Shown here: positions 1 to 7,082 of the stretch, in pieces | Position numbering within the stretch: position 1 is the stretch's first letter | How the letters are laid out: the number at the start of each line of letters is the position of its first letter | Assembly: GCA_039024315.1 (NCBI GenBank) | Contig: JBCCQN010000243.1 | Coordinates: 1 to 11,311, forward strand | Origin: JBCAWW01 sp039024315 | GTDB taxonomy: Bacteria > Bacteroidota > Bacteroidia > J057 | Reading direction: 5' to 3' | DNA length: 11,311 nucleotides | Made by a program: the position numbers and the translations under genes | The notes under the pieces: generated by a model | Databases searched by the model: none | What the model saw: only the letters and a program-made list of their open reading frames with translations | Told to the model about the DNA's origin: nothing

Positions 1-787
1 CATAAAGTGCTAGCACAACTGAAGTGTCACTCAGATAATTAATGCCAGGCTCGATTCCAGCCACAGGATCTTGGACATTTACTGGTCCACGTACCGTGAA
101 GCCGATCGAATCCTCCTTTACGGTACTACCATTGTCAGCAATTAATTTCAAAGTATAGTTGCCAGGGGCACCCGCCATAAGGTTGTAGGAGAGACTTTTG
201 CCATTATTTTGGGCTACTTGAGTACCATTTAGCAATAAAGTCAAGTTGGCTGAGTCCGAAGAAGCCACTTGCACATCTAAGGGATCATTAGGCTCCAGAA
301 TAGAATGATCCGTGGGGGTCAAAAAGGCCACATTAAGCGCCCCAGCTTGATAAACTGGGTAGTAAATATCTGAGCCATCAGAAGCACGCCCTACCATTGA
401 TCCGGCGGCGTTTCGAAAGACAAAGGAGAGCTCATTAACCGTTTCCCCTTGGGGAACACCATAAAAGGATCGAATGTGAACCCGAATCTCATGCTTATCT
501 CCTCCGATGTCGGTCATCAGCGTATTAGGATCAGCAGTCCCCCAATTGCCCTGAACATATTTCCAATCACTGGGACTGGTACTTGTACTGGTGATCAAGC
601 CCATGTGTCCATAAACCGGCGTAACTCCTACCAACTCTCCGTTGCCTTCGGTAGCGTCAAAGGTTATAGTAACCGTATCCTCTACAGTGGGGAAAATTGG
701 ATCAACGGAGACGACTTGGGAGTAAGCAGATAGGGAAAGGAACAATCCCCAACTCAAAACAAAAAGTGATTTGAAAGGCGTACGCAT
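1..787 (-). CDS. Secreted alpha-amylase-type protein, N-terminal fragment (cut by window edge)
   Basis: I translated 262 codons from ATG at 787 down to the window edge; the 3' part lies outside. Residues 1-23 form a signal peptide: basic start (MRTPFK), hydrophobic core (LFVLSWGLFLSL), then AYS before Q24 as a likely signal peptidase I site, so the protein is exported. The mature part is beta-rich, with VDPIFPTVEDTVTITFDAT, then a segment containing VYGHMGLIT and QGNWGTADPN, a later Ig-like stretch, and finally GINYLSDTSVVLALY. From memory this order matches the N-terminal glycan-binding region of Bacteroidota GH13 alpha-amylases, which often also carry a C-terminal type IX secretion domain. 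The catalytic domain is not visible, so GH13 is inferred. It is the last gene of the minus-strand glycan run, 81 bp after the kinase gene. An in-frame ATG at 826 would add 13 residues, but the 787 start gives the better signal peptide. Confidence 0.72.
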   Translation of the reverse strand, partial: MRTPFKSLFVLSWGLFLSLSAYSQVVSVDPIFPTVEDTVTITFDATEGNGELVGVTPVYGHMGLITSTSTSPSDWKYVQGNWGTADPNTLMTDIGGDKHEIRVHIRSFYGVPQGETVNELSFVFRNAAGSMVGRASDGSDIYYPVYQAGALNVAFLTPTDHSILEPNDPLDVQVASSDSANLTLLLNGTQVAQNNGKSLSYNLMAGAPGNYTLKLIADNGSTVKEDSIGFTVRGPVNVQDPVAGIEPGINYLSDTSVVLALY

Positions 788-868
788 ATGAGTAGTTTTT
801 TTCTCAATAACGAGGCTGAGATGCATATAGTCGCATCAATATATGAAGTGGTACCAATTTTTAGGGGC

Positions 869-1702
869 TTAATCCCTCAGATGATAGGTGGACAAGGCAT
901 CTACGGGTTGCAAAATGGCTTTCCCGGATTCAAGACCTAATTGACTACAAGCATCAGCAAAGACTCCCTGATAGTAAAAACCAATAGAACCAATGGTGTC
1001 AATTGGTAGATCAGCACCTTTTAATAGAGGCAACACACTGGCTTGGAGAAAAAAGATAAAACGGGCTCGCATCAAATCTCGCACTGCTTCAATTTCTAAA
1101 AGTTCTTGATAATAAGGTGCCAATTGGGAGAGACGTAAATGAGGGCGAGGGGCCTGATAGATCACGCGCATAAATTCTTCGGGGGGCATTGCCTCTTTTT
1201 CTTGTAAAAATGCCCGTACTTCGGTAGGAAGGCGGTGCTCCAATACCGCTTTTAATAAATGCTTGCCAAGATCTGCCCCCGAACCTTCATCCCCTAGCAA
1301 ATAACCTAAGCCTCCATTTCTAGCTATTATTTGCCCATTTTGATGAAGGGCAGCATTAGAACCCGTTCCTAATATGGCGACGATGCCTTCTGCTCTCAAA
1401 GTGCTACGAGCGGCTCCCGTCAAATCATCCAAAACATGGATGCTAGCCTTTGGAAAGGCATATTGTAAGCATTCTTTTAGATCTTTTTTGCGAGATTCAG
1501 TTCCTGTACCAGTACTGTAAAACCAGATCTCCGGCACACTTTTCCAATTGTTGGCCTTGGCGACCTTTTTTAGTTCTGATTTTAGTTGTTCTATTGGGGT
1601 GGTGCTAGGATTAAAACCTTGCGTACGCACCCACTGCTTCACCTTGCCATCTGCGCAATAGCGCCATTCTGTTTTTGTTGAGCCACTATCAGCTACTAGC
1701 AT
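869..1702 (-). CDS. BadF/BadG/BcrA/BcrD-type sugar kinase (N-acetylglucosamine kinase-like)
   Basis: A 277-residue ASKHA-fold ATPase. The phosphate-1 loop is DSGSTKTEW (residues 5-13), a DDLTGAA segment at 92-98 carries the conserved aspartates, the phosphate-2 loop is LGTGSN (111-116), a glycine-rich GGLGYLLGDEGSG follows at 130-142, and GSIGFYY near 238-244 fits the adenosine-binding region. Length is usual for the small Bacteroidota members annotated as N-acetylglucosamine kinase or BadF-family ATPase. The family includes GlcNAc and glucosamine kinases and the activators of 2-hydroxyacyl-CoA dehydratases; I see no activator-type 4Fe-4S cysteine pair, so sugar kinase is favoured. Its ATG overlaps the end of the GH57 gene by 14 bases, which suggests translational coupling and a role in phosphorylating a sugar released from glucan. 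The true substrate (GlcNAc, glucosamine or glucose) cannot be told from sequence. The protein should be cytoplasmic. Confidence 0.85.
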   Translation of the reverse strand: MLVADSGSTKTEWRYCADGKVKQWVRTQGFNPSTTPIEQLKSELKKVAKANNWKSVPEIWFYSTGTGTESRKKDLKECLQYAFPKASIHVLDDLTGAARSTLRAEGIVAILGTGSNAALHQNGQIIARNGGLGYLLGDEGSGADLGKHLLKAVLEHRLPTEVRAFLQEKEAMPPEEFMRVIYQAPRPHLRLSQLAPYYQELLEIEAVRDLMRARFIFFLQASVLPLLKGADLPIDTIGSIGFYYQGVFADACSQLGLESGKAILQPVDALSTYHLRD

Positions 1703-2870
1703 TTTTGATTTTTAGTTGGAAATCAGCGATCACATTCATGTACGCTAAATAAGCATCGTAGGCTGTGGGGAAAGGCCTAAAGTAATCATGAACGGCACCA
1801 TCTGGCCCATCTTTGGTGTCCATATAATAAAAGTGATCAGAAGCTTGCAAGAGGGACCAAGTGTTGATCATTTCTTGATTAGCTGTACCAAGCACTACAC
1901 TTTCAAGCTCATACACTTTTTGGAGTGCTTCCTTTTGCAATTCATTATCACGCCAAGCAGAGAGATCCCGAGCCTGATCGGCCCAAGAAATGTAGTCTTG
2001 TGCACTGTAAACTTCTTTTGCACTCAAGTTTTGGATGCTTTCCGTTGGTAGCTTAAAACTCCAGCTTTTATCTCGCATAATCGCTTTAGGCAAAGCCTCT
2101 AGAAATTCGAAGATACCGGTATCTGCCTTCTTGTGTTCACCGAAGGTTTCGTAATCCATAAACAGATTGACTACATCCCCTTTCTCTTGGTGAAGCTTTG
2201 CAGCAAACTCCAAGGGACTAAGGGTGCTTTCCTCAGCTTTGTTTTCAAAGCGAAAAGCAATATCATCCGCTAATTCTGCATTTCTCAACAGCAGGCTCAT
2301 GTTGAGCAAGTCGGGCGGTCTGTGCAGATAATTAGGGCTAGAACCTTTAAGCAGACTGGGGATTCCTTCCACACAAACCCCTCTAAAACCCATCTGGCGA
2401 ATGAAATAAGCCAGTTGATTATTATAAACTAACTCAGTATTGCGGAATACAAGTGGATCTTGTCGAAAATGCTGCCAAACCTTTTCTTTATGTAAAATCA
2501 CTTGCCTGAAAAACTCCTCGCGACTGTAAACGAAGGCCAAAGAGTGATTATGTGTTTCCGCCAAGAACTCTACACATCCAGTCTCTGCCAGTTTTTCAAA
2601 GCTACGCAGAACGTCTGGTCTCATGCTCTCAAGCTGGTCTAAAAGCGTTCCACTGATGGAAAAAGCGACCTTAAATTTATCACCGTATTCTTTGATCAGT
2701 TTGAGGAGCAATTTATTAGTTGGTAAATAAGAGCGATCAGCAACTTGATGCAAGATTTGTCGATTCATGCGTTTGTCGAAGTAAGACAAGCCACGCCCAA
2801 TATCAAGCGCTGAATAATTGTTCAAGCGTTGAGGCTGATGGAGCTGGAAATATAGACAAACCGATGGCAT
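1689..2870 (-). CDS. Glycoside hydrolase family 57 (alpha-amylase/4-alpha-glucanotransferase-like)
   Basis: A 393-residue protein with the GH57 signature regions in order: HQP at 11-13 (region 1), SISGTL at 71-76 (region 2), RNTELVYNN at 143-151 with E146 as the expected nucleophile (region 3), and MDYETFGEH at 238-246 with D239 as the expected acid/base (region 4). SDHFYYM at 344-350 fits the helical C-terminal part of the catalytic unit. There is no signal peptide, so it acts in the cytoplasm on stored alpha-glucan. The length matches compact bacterial GH57 amylases. GH57 also contains glucanotransferases, branching enzymes and amylopullulanases; the branching enzymes are usually longer, but exact specificity is not decidable here. 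It sits 46 bp after the GT4 gene and overlaps the kinase gene by 14 bases, in line with a glycogen operon. Confidence 0.9.
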   Translation of the reverse strand: MPSVCLYFQLHQPQRLNNYSALDIGRGLSYFDKRMNRQILHQVADRSYLPTNKLLLKLIKEYGDKFKVAFSISGTLLDQLESMRPDVLRSFEKLAETGCVEFLAETHNHSLAFVYSREEFFRQVILHKEKVWQHFRQDPLVFRNTELVYNNQLAYFIRQMGFRGVCVEGIPSLLKGSSPNYLHRPPDLLNMSLLLRNAELADDIAFRFENKAEESTLSPLEFAAKLHQEKGDVVNLFMDYETFGEHKKADTGIFEFLEALPKAIMRDKSWSFKLPTESIQNLSAKEVYSAQDYISWADQARDLSAWRDNELQKEALQKVYELESVVLGTANQEMINTWSLLQASDHFYYMDTKDGPDGAVHDYFRPFPTAYDAYLAYMNVIADFQLKIKNASS

Positions 2871-2916
2871 ATGATTCTGGAATGATAAATGATTAAGGCA
2901 ATTAAAAGCAGGAGAC

Positions 2917-4101
2917 CTAAATTCTCTCTCGGTACGCAGTTACAATTTTCATGGCGGCTTTTTCCCAATCTAATCCGAGAAGATTTTGCTTTTGTCTTTG
3001 TACGATCGTCTGACCGAGAACGGGATAGCGCAAAAGGGAAAGCAAATAATGCGTCATCTCTCGCAGGTTTGCAGGATCGATACTGATAGCAGCAGGCAAA
3101 ACTTCCTGTACCCCTGATCGATTAGAGATTACACAAGGCACTCCCATCTGGGCCGCTTCCAAGGCCACCAGACCAAAGGGTTCGGACATCGAGGGCATGA
3201 TGAAGATATCCGCCATAGCCAACATTCTTTGCTTTTCAGAGGCAGAGAGAAATCCCACGCTATGAAAACGATCCCCGATCCTCGCCCGTGCTGCCAACCG
3301 CATAAGCTGCTCTCGTTGGTCTCCTTGGCCGGCCATCATAAAGCGCACATTATCAAAATGCTCTAAGACAAGAAGGGCCGCATTGAGGAACTTTTCCGGA
3401 CCTTTTTGTCCAGTAATTCGCCCCATAAAGACCACCAGTTTTTCGGGGAAGGGTTTAGGGAGACGGACCGCTTTTCGCGGAACGATAGCATTATGAACAG
3501 GGAATATTTTGGCCTTGGGAACTTCATAAACTTCTTCAAGAATATTGGAAGTGTATTCACTCACCGGAATCACCAAGTCGGCCTCTGCCAAGGCTTCCTT
3601 TTCTATTTCATAAATCCAGTTAGGCGCATCAGGACCACTACCACTACGATCATACTCCAGGGAGTGCACATGCAATACGGCTGGTCGCTTACTTTCTCGC
3701 TTGATCCCGATTGCGGCAGGGAAGGTCATCCAATCATGTGCGTGCACCAGATCGAAGCGTTCGCCGCGGGCGATCCGACGAGCCAAAGTCTCATAATGCG
3801 CTACGCGCTTGAGCAAATTACCACTGTACAGGCCTTGCACCTCTGCTTGATTGGCATATCCCTGCAACTTGACCGGTAAACGAAGCGAGGATCCCGGCTG
3901 ATTGTCCCAATTGCCACCGGCTAGTTGATCTAGACCTAAGATGGAAGGAGCACCAGCAGGAATCCCCTGCGAATTCGGTAATATTACTTTGAGGTTAACA
4001 AAGCGCTCCAGCGCCTCCGCCAGACCTTGAGATGCCACACCTAGCCCCCCATTGATATATGGAGGATACTCCCAGCCCAACATAAGTACCTGTGGTAGCA
4101 T
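2917..4101 (-). CDS. Glycosyltransferase family 4, glycogen synthase-like GT-B
   Basis: A 394-residue GT-B retaining glycosyltransferase. The N-terminal domain begins with a beta strand and an NGGLGV loop (17-22), like the acceptor/donor glycine loop of starch and glycogen synthases, and carries HAHDWMT at 120-126. The C-terminal Rossmann domain begins near MGRITGQKG (226-234) and has the E-x7-E motif in SEPFGLVALE (306-315; E307 and E315), which contacts the nucleotide sugar. There is no signal peptide or membrane segment. It is about 80 residues shorter than classical GlgA (GT5) and unlike the GT3 synthase encoded upstream. Position between phosphoglucomutase (39 bp gap) and GH57 (46 bp gap) points to an alpha-glucan role such as maltodextrin extension or priming, but donor and acceptor are unknown. 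ATG at 4101 places the first strand at the expected position. Confidence 0.87.
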   Translation of the reverse strand: MLPQVLMLGWEYPPYINGGLGVASQGLAEALERFVNLKVILPNSQGIPAGAPSILGLDQLAGGNWDNQPGSSLRLPVKLQGYANQAEVQGLYSGNLLKRVAHYETLARRIARGERFDLVHAHDWMTFPAAIGIKRESKRPAVLHVHSLEYDRSGSGPDAPNWIYEIEKEALAEADLVIPVSEYTSNILEEVYEVPKAKIFPVHNAIVPRKAVRLPKPFPEKLVVFMGRITGQKGPEKFLNAALLVLEHFDNVRFMMAGQGDQREQLMRLAARARIGDRFHSVGFLSASEKQRMLAMADIFIMPSMSEPFGLVALEAAQMGVPCVISNRSGVQEVLPAAISIDPANLREMTHYLLSLLRYPVLGQTIVQRQKQNLLGLDWEKAAMKIVTAYRERI

Positions 4102-4140
4102 GCAGTAATAGTCTGAGAGTAAAGCTAAGAAAAATGAACC

Positions 4141-5877
4141 TTAATTCAGGTTCATATCGGCAATAATTGCCTCAATTTTATCCCCAAGTTGTGCATAAAC
4201 ACTGTCAAAATCTGATTTCTCAGCCATTGGTGCCTGCACACTGAAATAAAATTTGATCTTTGGTTCTGTACCTGAAGGTCGAGCTGATACCTTGGTACCA
4301 TCTTCTGCCATAAATTGGAGAACATTTGATACTGGGAAATCAATCGAGGACTCCGACTCAGAAGCAAGGTCTTTCTCTACAGAGGACTTATAATCTCGCA
4401 TCTTCGCCACTTTACTACCGGCAATAGAGGCTGGAGGATTGGCGCGGAGATCGGCCATCATCTGCTGGATTTCTTCAGCACCCTTCTTGCCAGTACGCTT
4501 GATAGAAATTAGATGCTCCCGGTACATACCATATTGCTGGTAGATCTCCATCAATAGGTCAAACAGTGTGATACCTTGGTCCTTGGCCCAAGCCACTACT
4601 TCTGCAAGCATTGCACATGAGATGATCGCATCCTTATCACGCACAAAATCATTGACTAAGTAGCCATAGCTTTCTTCGCCACCCCCAATAAACTCTTTTT
4701 GACCTTCTAACTCTTTGATCTTCTCGGCGATATACTTAAAGCCAGTCAGTACATTGTAACAATCGACTCCAAAACGCTCGGCCATAGCGTCGAGTAAGTC
4801 AGTGGTTACGATGGTTTTACAGATGTATTGCTTGCCGTCAAGTAGGTTCTTATCCTGACGTGCTTTGAGGAGATAGTAAATCATACAGCTAGCGGCTTGA
4901 TTACCATTAAGTAATTGCCACTCCCCGTGATGGTTTTTAACGCCGATTCCTACCCGATCAGAATCTGGATCAGTTCCCATGACCAAATCAGCATCCATTT
5001 CCTTAGCCATATTAAGAGCCATGCTCATGGCTTCAGCCTCCTCAGGATTGGGATAGATAACAGTTGAGAAATTACCGTCTGGAATACTTTGCTCGGGAAC
5101 CGTGTGGACTTCGGTAAAGCCTAGTTTTTTCAATATGGGGGGTACCATAGTGATGCCCGTTCCGTGAATCGGAGAAAACACAATCTTAAGATCATGCTGA
5201 TTTTTGATGGCTTCCGGAGTCACTACATTGGTAGTGATTTTTTCGAGATAAGGCTCATCTATTGAAGTGGTGATGCGCTCAATTTTACTTTCGTCAGCCT
5301 CAAAATTGACTGTATCAAGTGATACTTTGGCTACTTCTGCAACTATATTTTTGTCATGGGGGGGCGTTACTTGACCCCCATCATCAAAGTAGGCTTTGTA
5401 GCCATTGTATTCCTTGGGGTTATGTGAAGCCGTAAGGACGACACCTCCTTTGCATCCTAGGTAGCGCACGGCAAAAGAGAGCTCTGGTGTGGGGCGTAGT
5501 TCCTCAAAGAGGTAAACCTTAATACCATTAGCCGAAAAAACGGAGGCAGTCACCTCTCCGAAAAGCTGGCTATTATTACGGCTATCATAGGCAATAGCCA
5601 CGCTGATCTCCTCACCAGAGAAGGTAGCGTTTAAATAATTGGCAAAACCTTGGGTAGCCATGCCTATGGTGTATTTGTTTACTCGATTAGAGCCCACTCC
5701 CATGATGCCCCTAAGGCCACCGGTACCAAATTCAAGATCTTTGTAAAAGGAGTCGATAATTTCGTCCGTATTTTCACTATTGAGCATGCGGTTAATTTCC
5801 GCTTTAGAATCTTCGTCGATTGAGCTGTTTAGCCATTGGTTGGCCTTTTCCAAAACGCTAGGATCGATCGCTACCAT
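4141..5877 (-). CDS. Phosphoglucomutase / phosphomannomutase (alpha-D-phosphohexomutase)
   Basis: A four-domain phosphohexomutase, 578 residues from ATG at 5877, a usual length for the Bacteroidota and Firmicutes type. An upstream in-frame start at 5940 would be TTG and add 21 low-complexity residues, whereas the family typically begins close to the DPSVLEKANQWL segment, so I chose the ATG. Counted from 5877, the phosphoserine loop TASHNP is at 149-154 (S151), the metal-binding loop DPDSDR at 303-308, the sugar-binding loop GGGEESYGY at 398-406, and the phosphate-binding loop RPSGTEPK lies near the C terminus. FGTGGLRGIMG near 50-60 is also characteristic. All catalytic loops are intact. It should interconvert glucose-6-phosphate and glucose-1-phosphate in the cytoplasm, feeding nucleotide-glucose synthesis for the glycogen synthase in this cluster. 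Activity on mannose phosphates is possible. Confidence 0.93.
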   Translation of the reverse strand: MVAIDPSVLEKANQWLNSSIDEDSKAEINRMLNSENTDEIIDSFYKDLEFGTGGLRGIMGVGSNRVNKYTIGMATQGFANYLNATFSGEEISVAIAYDSRNNSQLFGEVTASVFSANGIKVYLFEELRPTPELSFAVRYLGCKGGVVLTASHNPKEYNGYKAYFDDGGQVTPPHDKNIVAEVAKVSLDTVNFEADESKIERITTSIDEPYLEKITTNVVTPEAIKNQHDLKIVFSPIHGTGITMVPPILKKLGFTEVHTVPEQSIPDGNFSTVIYPNPEEAEAMSMALNMAKEMDADLVMGTDPDSDRVGIGVKNHHGEWQLLNGNQAASCMIYYLLKARQDKNLLDGKQYICKTIVTTDLLDAMAERFGVDCYNVLTGFKYIAEKIKELEGQKEFIGGGEESYGYLVNDFVRDKDAIISCAMLAEVVAWAKDQGITLFDLLMEIYQQYGMYREHLISIKRTGKKGAEEIQQMMADLRANPPASIAGSKVAKMRDYKSSVEKDLASESESSIDFPVSNVLQFMAEDGTKVSARPSGTEPKIKFYFSVQAPMAEKSDFDSVYAQLGDKIEAIIADMNLN

Positions 5878-6064
5878 ATTGATTAATTGTTGATTGATTG
5901 AAGATTTGAATGATTGAATATCAGTGTTTAGCCCCACCAAAATTTGGTTGCAGCATAGGCTATATTTCTTCTTTGCGAAAACTAAGCCTTAATATCATTT
6001 ATTGATAATTATAATGTCTTTTCCGCTCAAATTTCTGCCTGATCGGAGGAAAATAATCTTGAGA
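5878..6064 (-). other. 187-bp intergenic leader of the phosphoglucomutase gene
   Basis: This is the longest gap within the minus-strand run and the likeliest site for an internal promoter. I found no clear Bacteroidota promoter (TTG, about 19-20 nt, TAnnTTTG); the closest -7-like match on the minus strand is TAGTTTTC, with no TTG at good spacing. No Shine-Dalgarno sequence precedes the ATG. The last 44 nt before the start (5878-5921) contain no G in the mRNA sense and several CAATC-like units, giving an unstructured leader that fits SD-independent initiation. I see no strong terminator hairpin after the preceding gene. Confidence 0.4.
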
Positions 6065-7051
6065 TTAATTTGCCTTAACACCTAAATAAACAGGGGGATG
6101 GACAATGTCTAATTGAGGAATAAGCGGAGCCAGACTGAAGCGTTCGCTAAGGGCGCTAAAAGAATGATGATGCCCATGATAGGAAAGCTGATATTGCAAA
6201 GAACTTCCACCGTCAAACAAAGTAGCATGCTGCAAGCCTAATTTCTCCGCCAGACTTGCCAGCTCTCTAACATCTAATATCCCTCCTTCAGCTGAGACAA
6301 TCCATATGATATGACCATTTTTTCTCATCCCTGCTAGGGAACGATAAGTCTTAGAGTTACCGTCAAAATAAGGATTTGATTTCAAATGCACGTAATCAAA
6401 TACTAGATGATCCTTCATGATAGAAGGGTAGCATTGCAGCAATTCACTAGGCTGCCCAGCTGTCTGTTCTAACAAAGATTTGGGACCAAAATAGGGTTTC
6501 CCATTTTTGACAAAGAAGAAACCCGTCCAATTGGGGAAATTACGATTTACTTGCTTGCCCTGATGAATAACTGCTCCCAGTGGCTTATCGTTTTCATCAA
6601 AATAGTTTGCGTTAATACAGAAGTTAAGCTCCTTTTGCTTGGCCAATTGAGTTGCCGTAGTGAGCTTAAAATGCTTATCGAATGCAGCTTCAAAGCGAAA
6701 GAAAGCGGGATCAAATTCAAAAATGTTTAGGTGAGGGCTTGAAATTGCATTAATCGTAGAGACTCGCCAATCTTCGGAGGCACGATGGATCCTGAGCTGG
6801 CAATGCAACAAACCTTCCATATCAAACAAGGTATCCAGATCTGCCTTAATATCTGCTTTCGAAATGGCGAAGACTGATTCCCAATCATCTTTGCTATCGG
6901 CATACAAAAGTAAATCTAGCTCAGTATCCCGAATGAGGTATAGCATCAGGTTGGAGCGGAGATTAAACTCTTGCTCCGTCCAAATTATTGCTCCAATGAG
7001 AAGTAGCAATACGATCCCTCTCCGCCATATTTTTCGTCTGCGTTGCGCCAA
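6065..7051 (-). CDS. Membrane-anchored phosphodiester glycosidase-domain (NAGPA-like) protein
   Basis: A 328-residue protein with a basic N terminus (AQRRRKIWRR) and one hydrophobic segment at about 12-24 (GIVLLLLIGAIIW) with no signal-peptidase or lipobox site, so it is probably a signal-anchor with the rest in the periplasm. The C-terminal two thirds match the NAGPA/phosphodiester glycosidase (former DUF2233) pattern: NANYFDENDKPLG at 147-159, RSLAGMRKNG at 237-246, an IWIVSAEGG strand, a VRELASLAEKLG helix, and FDGGSSLQY at 279-287, equivalent to the family's DGGGS loop. The animal enzyme of this family uncovers mannose-6-phosphate by removing GlcNAc from a phosphodiester; bacterial substrates are mostly unknown. 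The gene starts 31 bp after glycogen synthase, so co-transcription is likely, but its part in glucan metabolism is not established. The start is TTG: the frame has a stop codon (TAG) 18 nt upstream and no ATG before residue 36, which would remove the anchor. Confidence 0.8.
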   Translation of the reverse strand: MAQRRRKIWRRGIVLLLLIGAIIWTEQEFNLRSNLMLYLIRDTELDLLLYADSKDDWESVFAISKADIKADLDTLFDMEGLLHCQLRIHRASEDWRVSTINAISSPHLNIFEFDPAFFRFEAAFDKHFKLTTATQLAKQKELNFCINANYFDENDKPLGAVIHQGKQVNRNFPNWTGFFFVKNGKPYFGPKSLLEQTAGQPSELLQCYPSIMKDHLVFDYVHLKSNPYFDGNSKTYRSLAGMRKNGHIIWIVSAEGGILDVRELASLAEKLGLQHATLFDGGSSLQYQLSYHGHHHSFSALSERFSLAPLIPQLDIVHPPVYLGVKAN

Positions 7052-7082
7052 ACTGCCTAATGTGTTTTCCTAAAACAAGCGA

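Noticed and set aside
449..733. 94-codon plus-strand open frame
   Set aside because: Antisense to the amylase-type gene, whose minus-strand frame is open from 787 to the edge and has a signal peptide; the plus-strand product is featureless.
3406..3879. 157-codon plus-strand open frame
   Set aside because: It lies fully antisense to the well-supported GT4 gene, and its translation has no recognisable motif.
5878..5940. TTG start at 5940 for phosphoglucomutase
   Set aside because: It adds 21 low-complexity residues absent from the family's usual N terminus; an ATG at 5877 fits better.
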